A stretch of DNA of 64,000 bases, from contig OZ251484.1 in the NCBI GenBank assembly GCA_965242665.1, positions 620,001 to 684,000 of the forward strand, read 5' to 3'. Made by a program: the position numbers and the translations under genes. Shown here in pieces: positions 16,895 to 26,309 of this stretch. Under the pieces are notes generated by a model that was not told the origin of the DNA, ran no database searches, and was given only the letters and a program-made list of their open reading frames with translations. Numbering within the stretch: position 1 is the stretch's first letter; each line of letters begins with the position of its first letter. Origin of the DNA: VXLM01 sp965242665 (GTDB taxonomy: Bacteria; Chloroflexota; Dehalococcoidia; Lucifugimonadales; VXLM01).

Positions 16895-17878
16895 ATGACA
16901 GAAGTCTTGGTATTGGGAGAGCGAACCGACGACGACACGCTCGATCCAGTGACTGGCGAGCTCACGGCGGCCGGGCTGCAGATCGCGGACGATGTCGGCG
17001 TCTTGTTGTTGGGCGCAGTTTCTGAGGGAGCAGCGCAGGAGGCCATCGCGCAGGGGGCGAATGCGGTCTACACCGTGGACGACCCGTCACTCGATGATCC
17101 AGCACTCGACGCGAAGGTTGCCGCGCTGACGCAGGTATGCAGACAGGTCGATCCAAAGGTCGTCTTGATTGGCAAGACGATGGACGGTCGGGAGATCGGC
17201 CCGCGCACGGCGTTTCGGCTGGGCGCGGGGTTGGCGCAGGACTGCATCCGCGTAGGGGTGGACAGACAGACCGGGCGGGTGGCGGCCACGAGGCCGGTAT
17301 ATGGAGGGAACGCGATGGCCACGGTCACGTTCCCTGGAGACGGGCCGCAGGTAGTGATCATGCGAGGCAGGGCCTATGAACCGCTGGCCCCCGACGACTC
17401 GCGGACGGGAGACACCGTCGATCTCTCGGTCGATTTGAAGGGGGTAGAACCCCGCGTGAGAGTACTAGGAACGGTCGAGCAGGCCAGCGAAGGCGTTCGC
17501 CTCGAAGATGCGGATGTGGTAGTATCGGGCGGTCGGGGGCTGGGCGGGCCCGAGCCATTCGAGCTCGTCGAGGATCTGGCGCGCTTGCTCGGAGGCGCGA
17601 TGGGAGCGTCCCGCGCGGCGTGCGATGCCGGATGGATCGACCACTCGCACCAAGTCGGGTTGACCGGCAGAACCATCACTCCCACGGTGTACATCGCAGT
17701 TGGAATATCGGGGGCAAGCCAACACATGGCCGGGTGCTCAGGCGCCAAGCACATCGTCGCCATCAACAAAGACCGCGAGTCGAACATCTTCAAGGACGCA
17801 TCCTACGGCGTGGCGGGAGATTGGCGCGCCGTACTCCCTTCATTCATAGAAGCCGTCCGCGATCTGGTCATATCTTGA
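16895..17878 (+). CDS. etfA: Electron transfer flavoprotein alpha subunit
   Basis: 327 aa from ATG 16895, preferred over ATG 16868 because GGAG precedes it by about 5 bases. The C-terminal FAD domain is intact: VVSGGRGLGGPE, GASRAACDAGWIDHSHQVG-type segment, TPTVYIAVGISGASQHMAG and HIVAINKDRESNIFKDA followed by YGVAGDW. It pairs with EtfB immediately upstream. Confidence 0.95.
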   Translation: MTEVLVLGERTDDDTLDPVTGELTAAGLQIADDVGVLLLGAVSEGAAQEAIAQGANAVYTVDDPSLDDPALDAKVAALTQVCRQVDPKVVLIGKTMDGREIGPRTAFRLGAGLAQDCIRVGVDRQTGRVAATRPVYGGNAMATVTFPGDGPQVVIMRGRAYEPLAPDDSRTGDTVDLSVDLKGVEPRVRVLGTVEQASEGVRLEDADVVVSGGRGLGGPEPFELVEDLARLLGGAMGASRAACDAGWIDHSHQVGLTGRTITPTVYIAVGISGASQHMAGCSGAKHIVAINKDRESNIFKDASYGVAGDWRAVLPSFIEAVRDLVIS

Positions 17879-17979
17879 ACAACGCGCCCAAAGCATGTAT
17901 ACATTGAGAATACGGCGTTGCACCCAAGCACGTTCGTCCCATAGAATCGACATACTGCCTTCAGGGAGGGTAACCGTTG

Positions 17980-18420
17980 ATGGATCGTGAAGATTTCGCT
18001 GTCGACCTTCAAGAGCTTTTCGACGAGATCGACCACGCGGAGGTTGTGTCAATATCATTCCCATCGTTCGACAAGTCCGCCGTATTCGACATGAGAAGCA
18101 ATGAGTCCGAAGGGCCAATGCTCCGCCTCATGCCCATCGCATCGTCTCCCCGCGAGCGCATCCGGAGCATGCGCAGACTCCGCCCAAGCTTCCCTCGAAC
18201 GAACTGTTTGTCCGTCATCCCTTGGTACGGATACGTCGACACGCTCGTGCAGACGGGCATTTGGGACAAGCTGGTGGATCGGCTCGCGCGGTCCGGACGA
18301 CGCGACGCGACAGACGCCTGCGACGCGATGCTCAAGAAACTCAGGCACTTCGAGAAGGTCGGAATGAGCGCCGCGATCTCAGGCGGCAACTACCATACCA
18401 TCTGGACATCACGGAACTAG
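17980..18420 (+). CDS. Hypothetical protein
   Basis: 146 aa from ATG 17980, with AGGGAGGG nine bases upstream. Soluble, with an acidic N-terminal helix (REDFAVDLQELFDEID), a basic middle (PRERIRSMRRLRPSFPR) and a conserved-looking WYGYVDTLVQTGIWDKLV segment. No membrane span, cofactor motif or known family was recognised. It stands 100 bases after etfA and could be the last gene of that transcript. Confidence 0.65.
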   Translation: MDREDFAVDLQELFDEIDHAEVVSISFPSFDKSAVFDMRSNESEGPMLRLMPIASSPRERIRSMRRLRPSFPRTNCLSVIPWYGYVDTLVQTGIWDKLVDRLARSGRRDATDACDAMLKKLRHFEKVGMSAAISGGNYHTIWTSRN

Positions 18421-18638
18421 AAGGTACTTCCCGGTTCCGTTCGATTCCGCGCGGCACAGGTATCTCTGTGTGCGAATACGCCGCGTCTGATACACTCCCA
18501 TGCAACCGGGCGGGGCAACAGTGTGGTACAATAGCGAAAACGCCCCTGCGGAGCCCGCCTGTTCGCCGCATCGGCGCGACATCATGGCGATAATTGCGTT
18601 ATACCAGTCGGTAGAGCGGTAAGCGGAGTGTCATAGAA

Positions 18639-20567
18639 ATGGCAAAAAAACAAGATCTGACTCTGCCGCGATCCTCGAAGAATACAGGCCGCTTGGTAGT
18701 GATACTCCTTCTATGTCTGGGTCTTGTGCCATTTCTGGCTTTCTGTTATGCGGCCATAGGCGGTATCGGTATCGGCCTTGGCGAGCGAGGATTATTGGAA
18801 GGCGGACATGAGATCAAATTTAGTATGGATCCGACGCCCAAGTGGACGCCTGACGGCACCAGCATCGTGTTCGGTCACGGTGATGGGAGGATATACGTGG
18901 TCTCTGCGGATGGCTCACGCTTGCATTCTATTTCAGAAGGATCAGGGAGATACGATATCGACATTTCCCCTTCGATATCTCCTGATGGGTCTACGATAGC
19001 CTATGCTACCCTCAGACACGAGACTGGTATTTTTTGGGGCAGAAGTCGCCATTTCGAGATCGTTACGGCGGCCCTGAACGGGTCGGACAAGCGGCGGCTA
19101 ATAGAGAACGAGACTCATGATACGTCTCCTGTGTGGTCTCTGGACGGTAGTCGAATAGCCTTTCTATCCGGCAATAATTCCTGGGATACAAAGGACAATC
19201 TCTTCGTCATGTCTTCTAACGGATTGGAGGTAAATCGGATCGTAAATTTAGGTTCTGGTGCTATCGTTGAATCGCCGCTATCATGGTCGCCCGACGCACA
19301 GCGTCTGTCCTTTATAGTAGGAGAATCAGGTCATTCTCAGGGACCCTCGTATGTGGCATATACCGTGGGGATTGACGGAACTGATTTGAAGAGAATTGAT
19401 GAGACACTCAGCCTTGTATTGAGGTTTTTCGATCAAGACTGGGGAACAGGCGGATCATATACAGCGGTAAACAGGCCGATGTGGTCGCCTGACGGTGGAC
19501 GCATGGCCTTCACAAAAGTCATGGAAAATGAAGAGATGAAAATCTATGTCGCTGACACTGATTCTTCTAGGTCTGTGGAACTACTCGTTGGTGGGCGCAA
19601 CATATCGTGGTCTCCAGACGGTTTGGAGATAGCCACCGAGTCTTTCATCGTCAAGGTATACGGCTCTTCTTTTATAGATCCCCGGAGCCCCGGCGGCTTT
19701 GCGTCGTGGTCTCCTGATGGATCTAGAATCGCAATCAACTCTCAACCTGCAATGAAGGGTAGGTTGCTCTATGATTTCGATACCGAGTCTACTATCGAGT
19801 CCACGCCTTCTAACGGGCCCGGCGTTGTTCTCTATGCCATGAACAGGGATGGAACAGATCGAGGGATTCTGGTCGAACAGAATGAAGATGGCAGCTTGTC
19901 TGCAGGAAATGGAAGGCCGTTGGACGATGGGCACCCTCCGACCACTATCTACTTTGATCAAGTGGGGCCGTCGCCTGCGCCGTTCGACATCGAACAGTGC
20001 TCCAATGGCGTCGTGGTTCCGAACCCTGACGAGAATCCCATACTCGTAAGAGACTGCGAGACGCTTCTACAGATTCGCGACTCTGTTGCGGCTAATCCTC
20101 CCCTGAATTGGAGCACAGACATCCTCATCTCAGAGTGGGAAGGAATTCACCAGATCAATGCTAACGGTATCCGAGAGATAAACCTTTCCAGGCGATACTT
20201 GATAGGAGTCATTTCTCCAGAATTTGGTAGCCTCTCTGCTCTCATGATTCTAGGTCTGGGTGTCAATCAATTGAGCGGGGAGATACCTGTAGAGTTAGGC
20301 AACATCTCGAATTTGAAAAGACTAGATCTGAGTAGCAACGATCTGGAGGGAGAGATCCCGCTTGAGTTAGGCAACCTCTTGAATTTACAGGAGCTAGGCC
20401 TGTCCGATAACAGGCTGACGAGCGTACCGGAAGATCTCTCCATGCGTAATCTTCGGTCGATTTGGCTCGAGGGGAATCCGATAGAGGGGTGCATTCCCGA
20501 GGAGATTCTTAACAAGATGGTCCGTGGGGACTCTTCTGACAATCTCTTTGAGCCTTGCGAGAATTGA
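18639..20567 (+). CDS. Membrane-anchored PD40 propeller plus leucine-rich-repeat protein
   Basis: 642 aa. A basic start is followed by a signal anchor (LVVILLLCLGLVPFLAFCYAAIGG, in two parts) and then TolB-like PD40/WD40 blades: PTPKWTPDGTSIVFG, SPSISPDGSTIAYA, SPVWSLDGSRIAFLSG, SPLSWSPDAQRLSF, MWSPDGGRMAFTK, SWSPDGSRIAIN. The last ~140 residues are plant-type LRRs (LSGEIPVELGNISNLKRLDL, DLEGEIPLELGNLLNLQELG) ending in a CIPEEI cap. Propeller plus LRR suggests an external binding or adhesion protein. The gene is visibly richer in A+T and in AGA/TCT/ATA codons than its neighbours, which suggests a different origin. An A7 run lies at codons 3-5. Confidence 0.85.
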   Translation: MAKKQDLTLPRSSKNTGRLVVILLLCLGLVPFLAFCYAAIGGIGIGLGERGLLEGGHEIKFSMDPTPKWTPDGTSIVFGHGDGRIYVVSADGSRLHSISEGSGRYDIDISPSISPDGSTIAYATLRHETGIFWGRSRHFEIVTAALNGSDKRRLIENETHDTSPVWSLDGSRIAFLSGNNSWDTKDNLFVMSSNGLEVNRIVNLGSGAIVESPLSWSPDAQRLSFIVGESGHSQGPSYVAYTVGIDGTDLKRIDETLSLVLRFFDQDWGTGGSYTAVNRPMWSPDGGRMAFTKVMENEEMKIYVADTDSSRSVELLVGGRNISWSPDGLEIATESFIVKVYGSSFIDPRSPGGFASWSPDGSRIAINSQPAMKGRLLYDFDTESTIESTPSNGPGVVLYAMNRDGTDRGILVEQNEDGSLSAGNGRPLDDGHPPTTIYFDQVGPSPAPFDIEQCSNGVVVPNPDENPILVRDCETLLQIRDSVAANPPLNWSTDILISEWEGIHQINANGIREINLSRRYLIGVISPEFGSLSALMILGLGVNQLSGEIPVELGNISNLKRLDLSSNDLEGEIPLELGNLLNLQELGLSDNRLTSVPEDLSMRNLRSIWLEGNPIEGCIPEEILNKMVRGDSSDNLFEPCEN

Positions 20568-20716
20568 CGGTATAAGATTCTCGCGCAAGACAATCGTGCT
20601 TCCGGTCATTGCGGCGCCTGTTGCGCTTGCGGCGGTGCGTTCCAAGGATTCGACTACACCAGAGTCAAGACGGGGGTGGGAGCGGAAATAACGTAGACAG
20701 GGGGAATTTGGCTGAG

Positions 20717-23129
20717 ATGATGGATAGCGTGAGGGTGAAGGCGGTGCGGTTTTGGAAGATCGACCGCGCACGGGTTCGGGAGCGGCTTCCGCTGGCGGTG
20801 CTGGTGGTTGGGCTTGTGTCGATGTTCGTCTTTGGGGGTGATCGGGGTCACTACTACCGGGATGGGGGGCATGACGAGATTTCGTCGGAGAGCATGGCGG
20901 TGGCGGCGAATCTGTCGCCTGAGCACAACTTCTCGATGTTCCGTCAGAGGTTGGGGAGTTTGGATTCGCCGAGTGAGCCGTACAACCGCTTTCCCATTGG
21001 GTTATACGCGCTGCTGAAGGTGGGGATGTTGCCTTTTGGGGACGATTTGTCGGCGCAGATTTGGGTTGGGCGGCTGCTGATGCTGCTGTTCGTCAGCGCG
21101 GGGGCGGTGTCGGCGTATCTGGCGTTGGTGCGTCTTACGGGGAGTGGGTGGATTGCGTCTGCGGCGGTGATGGGTGCGTTCTCGTCGTACTATGTCTTGT
21201 ACTACAACGATATGATTTCGACGCAGGCAACCGGCGTCTTTGGGATCTTGCTGGTGTTTCATGGGATGGTGGTGTTCGAGCAGGAGGGTCGGTTTCGGCA
21301 GTTGGTCATCAAGACGTGCGCGGCTGTGCTGCTGGGGTGGCATGTGATGGCGTTGGTCTTGCCGTTCGCGGTCATTGGGCTGGCTGTGGCGCTCTGGCGC
21401 GCGTTCGTATTCACCCCCCCCCCCCCCCCGTACCGGAACCCGCACCACACTGCACCGCAGGGGGTTCGGCGGTAGGCTAGGGTCGGCTGCGGTCGGCGGG
21501 ATTTCCAGCCGGTATGTTCGGTACGGGGCGATCGTTGGAGTCTTCTGTGCGCTGGTGATGGGGTTCAACATCGTCAACGAGTATCTGTCGTTGGGGCGCG
21601 AGGTTCCGCTCACTCGTCTGCCAACGGTCATGTCTTATACTGCGCGTCTGGGAGTCGATGACAAGATCCTTACCGAGCAGGCGAGTGCGCTGGAGTGGGG
21701 GCCGTTCTTGCGGGGGCAGGTTTCGCGTGTCGGAGGGATGTCGACGCCATATTTCGTGGATCAGCGGCTGCGGGGGGCCGTGGCCCGGGGGATACCCGGG
21801 CTGTTGCTGGTGCTGGGGGTGTGCGCGGCGGGGGTGTTCTTCATGCGGCACAGGTTGGTGATAGCGGCGCTACTGCTGTCGGGTTGGTGCTGGGTGATTC
21901 CCATGCGGACGTTCGCGGGCACGCATGTGTTCGAGGCGTTGGTATTCATCGGGACGCCTCTGGTCTTGCTTGCATCGGGATTTCTGTTGGTGCGCTGGTT
22001 GGTTCGGCGGGAGTGGGTCGTTAGGGTGTTGGCTGTTGGTGTGCTGGGGGTGTTCGTCCTTTCGAGTTTCGAGATGGGCCGCGTTGGGCATGGGGCGGAG
22101 TCGGCGAGATTCGAGGAGGCGGTGATGCGGGATTTCGAGGTCATTCGGCGTCTAACGCCTGGGGAGGATGTCCTACTTCTGCTCCGGGGCAGAGATCCCC
22201 GGTCGCAGGATGATTTTGCGGGGGCGCATCATGCGGCGAGTCATTATTTGGCGCAGCGCAGCAGGTATCTGCGTATGAGTCGGCATACGCTGACGGGGGA
22301 TGGGGGATACGTGGTCATGCGTAATCGGATCGACACGCCGGCGCTGCTGACGCCGGAGAATCGGGGGGTGTTCTTGTACGATTTGGACGGCTTGATGGAC
22401 GTTTATCGAGCGGATTATCGGTCGATTCGGTCGGGGGAGCTTGTGTCGCAGGGCGATTTCGATGTGTACCGACGGGGAGGATCGCTGTATTTCGTGAAGG
22501 AGCCGTGCGAGTATCAGGCCGGGGATCTTTCCTTCTTCCTGCATATCGTGCCGGCCGACGAGAACGATCTTCTCGATCATCGCCGGCAGTACGGGTTCAA
22601 CACACTATCCTTCGGCTTGGACAGTTACAGCGGGCGGGTCGCCAAGTTCGATGATGTGTGCATGACGCTCGTCTATCTGCCCGAGTACGAGGCGGCGCGT
22701 CTTATGACGGGGCATATTGGCGGGGGGAGCGGGGTTCTCACGCATGATTCGTCTGGTTTCATCGACTTGTACCGTGCGGCGCATCGTAGGATAACGGAGG
22801 GTGAGCCGGTGGTTCGTTCGCGGTTCGATGTGTATGCTGGGAAGGGAACGTTGACGTACGTTCGGGAGTCGTGCGGGCCTGAGGATGTGGGGCGGAAGTT
22901 CTTCCTGCATGTGTTCCCTGCGGATGCGGGGGCGCTTTCTGGTCAGGGGGCAGAGGTTGGATATGAGAATCGTGACTTCGATTTTTGGTGGCAGGGCGGG
23001 TTGATGTTCGACGGGATGTGCATGGTGACGGTTGCGTTGCCGGGGTATGAGGTTGCAGGGGTGTATACCGGGCAGTTTAGCGAGAGCGAGGGGACTGTGT
23101 GGAGTGGGGAGTTCGGGCTTGGGGAGTGA
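20717..23129 (+). CDS. GT-C-like membrane protein paralogue, frameshifted at poly-C tract
   Basis: Homologous throughout to the protein at 9565: FVFGGDRGHYYRDGG matches FIFGGDRGYFYRPVG, YNRFPIGLYALLK matches YNRFPVGGYAAMK, and two C-terminal modules (FDVY ... VKEPC ... FFLHIVP) follow. Reading starts at ATG 20717/20720, passes six or more helices, then meets a 16-C tract (21414-21429). In the present state the frame ends at 21475, about 250 codons in. The rest of the protein continues in the +1 frame to 23129. Removing one C (15) restores a full ~800-residue protein with the tract in the same codon phase as the paralogue. Either the copy is switched off or the assembly miscounted the run. Confidence 0.8.
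21414..21429 (+). repeat. 16-base poly-C tract, out of frame
   Basis: Sixteen consecutive C between TTCA and GTACC. Fifteen, twelve or eighteen C would join the upstream and downstream frames. Confidence 0.95.
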
Positions 23130-23132
23130 GGA

Positions 23133-23300
23133 GATTCCCGCCTTCGCGGGAATGACGTGGACGGGTGCGGGAATGACGGGGGTGGATGCGGGAATGACGG
23201 GGTGGACGTGGGAGTGACGGGGGGAGAACGTGGGAATGACGGGAATGACGTGGGTGGGTGTGGGAGTGACGGGAATGACGTGGGTGGCTTGACGGGGTGG
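23133..23300 (+). repeat. Hairpin repeat followed by degenerate GGGAATGACG units
   Basis: A complete copy at 23133-23157 starts 3 bases after the paralogue's stop codon. It is followed by tandem GTGCGGGAATGACGGG-type half units to about 23300. Orientation relative to the gene is the same as for the leftward genes' copies. Confidence 0.85.
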
Positions 23301-23413
23301 CTGGTTGCGTCTTCTGGGCGGGGAGTTTGGGTGCTTTCAATTGGCGTAGGGCGGGATTATAATGACGCATGAGTCCTGCGGGGATAGCAGGGCGTTGGAT
23401 GGAGGGAGCCGCA

Positions 23414-24295
23414 TTGCAGACGTTTTCGGAGTCGTTGAGGTCGGGCGGGTTCGTGGTGACGACGGAGTTGAATCCACCGAAAGGGACGGACTTGCGTCCG
23501 TTGCTTCGGCGCGCGGAGTCGTTGAGTGGAGCGGCGCATGCGTTCAACGTGACGGATTCCGCTGGGGCGAACATGGCGATGGCGCCCATAGCGGCGGCGC
23601 ATCTGATGCTCGACCGCGGCATCGAGCCGATCTTGCAGGTGACTGGGCGCGACCGCAATCGGATCGCGTTGGAGGGAGAGGTCTTGGCGGCGGCGGCGCT
23701 GGGCGTTCGGAACGTATTGTGCATGAGCGGCGATCCGCCGGGGCGCGGAGATCATCCGGATGCAAAGGGGGTCTTCGACTTGAAGGCGGAAACGCTGTTG
23801 GAGGCGGTCAGTGCGATGAACGCGGGGGCTGATATGTACGGGAACGACTTGAAGGGGGCCCCGAATATGTTCGCCGGAGCGGTGGCCAACCCGGGTGCGG
23901 ACGATTTGGACGTCGAGTTGACTCGCATGGAGGAGAAGGTCCGCGCTGGGGCGGCGTTCTTCCAGACTCAGGCGGTGTACGACGCTGCGTCTTTCGAGGG
24001 GTTCATGGAAGGCGCGCGGGGGTTTGGGGCGCCGGTATTGGCGGGCATGATCGTTCTCAAGTCTGGGGCCATGGCGCGGTTCCTCGACGACAAGCTGCCT
24101 GGAGTGACGGTGCCGCAAGGCATCATCGAGGAGATGGACGCGGCGGACGACAAGGCCACTGCCGGGGTGCGGATAGCCGCTCGGTTGATCTCCGAGGTGC
24201 GCGGCATGTGCAGCGGGGTTCACGTCATGGCGATGGGGTGGGAGTCTCGCATTCCTGCGATTCTGGAGGGGGCGGGATTGACCAAGGGCGCGTAG
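23414..24295 (+). CDS. Methylenetetrahydrofolate reductase-like protein
   Basis: 293 aa from TTG 23414, chosen because GGAGGGAG ends 5 bases before it and the family normally begins just before GGFVVTTELNPPKGTD; ATG 23369 and 23399 are in frame but lack such a site. A TATAAT at 23358 places the likely transcript start near 23370, which also disfavours ATG 23369. MetF-fold landmarks: FVVTTELNPPKG, AFNVTDS, the QVTGRDRNR segment, GVRNVLCMSGDPP and FFQTQAVYD. It likely reduces methylene-tetrahydrofolate using FAD, but MetF-like proteins in C1 pathways vary in partner and direction. Confidence 0.88.
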   Translation: MQTFSESLRSGGFVVTTELNPPKGTDLRPLLRRAESLSGAAHAFNVTDSAGANMAMAPIAAAHLMLDRGIEPILQVTGRDRNRIALEGEVLAAAALGVRNVLCMSGDPPGRGDHPDAKGVFDLKAETLLEAVSAMNAGADMYGNDLKGAPNMFAGAVANPGADDLDVELTRMEEKVRAGAAFFQTQAVYDAASFEGFMEGARGFGAPVLAGMIVLKSGAMARFLDDKLPGVTVPQGIIEEMDAADDKATAGVRIAARLISEVRGMCSGVHVMAMGWESRIPAILEGAGLTKGA

Positions 24296-24442
24296 GGAGC
24301 GGACTTTCGAGCGGGCCCTGAGGCCGCGTGAGGAGCAAGGCAGCAGTATGGAATCGAACGGGAACAGCGGAACGCTTCCGGCCGCCGCTGCGAGTGGATG
24401 ACGGACCGAACGATCGGGAAAGGGATGACGGAGGTCATGGAC

Positions 24443-25396
24443 ATGGTTTCGCGGGTCGTCGGAGTATTTCTCATTGCGGTTGCGGCGGTCGTAGCGATAC
24501 ATGCGGTGGTAGAACCGCTGTATTACACTTCTACCGAGTCGTCGCCCGACAGCCCGGCGTGGGACTACATCAACGTGTTCACGGCGCTGTCCATCGTTCT
24601 TGGCGCGGCATTCGGCTACGTTCGCAAGCGCGCGGCGGACGGACGCAGCGAGGGGTCGGAGGTTTCGTGGGAGCGGATTGCCGCAAACGTGCTGTTCTAC
24701 GGCTTCGTGTTCGTGGGAGTGATGTTCTTTTGGAACTGGTTCACCGTGATAAACGATCGGAGGTTCTCGGTAGCTGGGGACGGTACGATTTGGTTGGTGT
24801 GGAGACTTGTGTTCTCCACGCTGCCCCTGCTGTCGGGGGCGATGGGCATGGCGTTGCTGCGCGGCGTCTCGGGCGGTTCCGCGGCTTCGCAGGCGTCGAA
24901 TCGGGACGAGGGAGAGAAACCCGGGGTAGACATGCTGAAGCGGGGTGTCGGGGTGTGTCTCATCATCGCCGCGGCAGCGGTCGGAGGATATTTTGTGACG
25001 GAGCCGCTGCATTGGACTTCGACCGATGCCGCTCCGTACAGTCCGATATGGGACTTTGCGCTCGACCCTCTCGCGGCGGCAGCCATTCTGTTGGGGTTGG
25101 TCTTCACATCCGTGGAAAAGCGCGCAGTGGATCGCGCCGTCCCCGCCCGCGCGGTTACGTGGGAGAGGCTGTCCGCGAACGCGCTGTTCTACGGCTTCCT
25201 GCTCTTGGGGATGCTGTTCTACTGGGATTGGTTCAGCGGCGCTGGTTGGAACTGGTTCAGAGGCGGGGACAATGCGGGGTTCACGGCAGGAGGGGACGTT
25301 ACGTTCATCACGATTTGGATAGTCATCTATGCGTTGTTCACGGTTCTGGCGGGAACGAAAGGCATTGCGCTGCTGCGCGGCCGCCGGGGCGGATAG
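24443..25396 (+). CDS. Internally duplicated eight-helix membrane protein
   Basis: 317 aa from ATG 24443 (GGAGG 8 bases upstream). The two halves are homologous: MVSRVVGVFLIAVAAVV aligns with MLKRGVGVCLIIAAAAV, EPLYYTSTESSPDSPAWDY with EPLHWTSTDAAPYSPIWDF, VSWERIAANVLFYGF with VTWERLSANALFYGF, and IALLRG ends the second half as MALLRG ends the first. Each half has about four membrane helices. The internal Met of the second half aligns with the chosen start, supporting a fusion of two once-separate genes. Function unknown; it lies between metF-like and acpS genes. Confidence 0.75.
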   Translation: MVSRVVGVFLIAVAAVVAIHAVVEPLYYTSTESSPDSPAWDYINVFTALSIVLGAAFGYVRKRAADGRSEGSEVSWERIAANVLFYGFVFVGVMFFWNWFTVINDRRFSVAGDGTIWLVWRLVFSTLPLLSGAMGMALLRGVSGGSAASQASNRDEGEKPGVDMLKRGVGVCLIIAAAAVGGYFVTEPLHWTSTDAAPYSPIWDFALDPLAAAAILLGLVFTSVEKRAVDRAVPARAVTWERLSANALFYGFLLLGMLFYWDWFSGAGWNWFRGGDNAGFTAGGDVTFITIWIVIYALFTVLAGTKGIALLRGRRGG

Positions 25397-25452
25397 CCTC
25401 GCAGCGCCGCGGCGGGGGACTGCGCGCGGTAACCGAGATAGGTGTGTTCTCA

Positions 25453-25872
25453 ATGTTGGTCACGGGAGTCGACATCATAGAGATCGACCGGGTGGAACGG
25501 GTCTTTCGCCAGTACGGCGACAGATTTCTGAAGCGGATCTACCGCGAGGGGGAAATTCGGTACGCGCGGGGGCGAGCTCCTCAGCTAGCCAGCCGCTTTG
25601 CCGCCAAGGAGGCGGTGATGAAGCTGCTGGGTACGGGAGTGCGGGGCGTGCGTTGGCGGGACATCGAGGTGGTGCGGAGTCCGGGCATGGCTCCGCGCGT
25701 CGTCTTGCATGGGGCCGCACATGCGCGCGCGGAGCTCATCGGCTTGACGGACATCGCACTCTCGTTGTCGCACTCGAAGAGATACGCAGTAGCATCCGTC
25801 GTTGGAGAAAGCGCCAGGGGCAACCTCGTTCCCATCCGCCTATCCAGCAGGACAACGGCATCGAGAGACTAG
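25453..25872 (+). CDS. acpS: Holo-[acyl-carrier-protein] synthase
   Basis: 139 aa. GVDIIEIDRVERV at the N-terminus supplies the Mg-binding Asp, and SRFAAKEAVMKLLGTG has the WxxKEA-type Glu/Lys pair. IALSLSHSKRYAVASVV closes the fold. It transfers 4'-phosphopantetheine from CoA to acyl carrier protein. The last ~20 residues exceed the usual length and look unstructured. The site before the ATG is weak (AGGTG ten bases upstream). Confidence 0.93.
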   Translation: MLVTGVDIIEIDRVERVFRQYGDRFLKRIYREGEIRYARGRAPQLASRFAAKEAVMKLLGTGVRGVRWRDIEVVRSPGMAPRVVLHGAAHARAELIGLTDIALSLSHSKRYAVASVVGESARGNLVPIRLSSRTTASRD

Positions 25873-25917
25873 CCCTCAGATCAAGAAGGGGCGGCAAATC
25901 TTTACAGGAGCGCAACC

Positions 25918-26286
25918 ATGACGATAGATCGGATCGAGCCCGGACTTCGCTACGACTTGGAAGACACGGTCACAGAGGAACAGACCATCAACCGGATGGG
26001 AAAGCCGGGCGCGGAGGTGCTGTCTACGCCGTCGCTGCTGGCGTTGATGGAGTGGGCGAGCATCCGTAGCACCGATCACTTGTTGCCGGAGGGCCGGACG
26101 ACCGTTGGGTACGGCGTGGACGAGATGCGGCATGTGGCCCCGACGCCAATCGGCGGCAAGGTCGTGGTAACGGCGGTGCTGACGGAGGTGGATGGAAGCA
26201 AGCTCACGTACCGTGTGGACGCTTCCGAGGGCAGCAAGCTCATCGGCAAGGCAATCCACAAGCGAGCGATTGTGCCGATTACCTAG
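25918..26286 (+). CDS. Hotdog-fold thioesterase, FlK-like
   Basis: 122 aa. The pattern matches fluoroacetyl-CoA thioesterase-like proteins: STPSLLALMEWAS, GRTTVGYGVDEMRHVAPTPIG (with the His and Thr of the hotdog active site) and VDASEGSKLIGKAIHKRAIV. Probable role is hydrolysis of a small acyl-CoA; substrate unknown. It follows acpS by 45 bases and probably belongs to the same transcript. AGGAGC precedes the ATG. Confidence 0.85.
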   Translation: MTIDRIEPGLRYDLEDTVTEEQTINRMGKPGAEVLSTPSLLALMEWASIRSTDHLLPEGRTTVGYGVDEMRHVAPTPIGGKVVVTAVLTEVDGSKLTYRVDASEGSKLIGKAIHKRAIVPIT

Positions 26287-26309
26287 GGGGGCGCCTCGCT
26301 CACTACACT

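Noticed and set aside
23357..25453. 698-codon minus-strand frame
   Set aside because: Antisense to the metF-like and duplicated membrane genes, with low-complexity Arg-rich translation.
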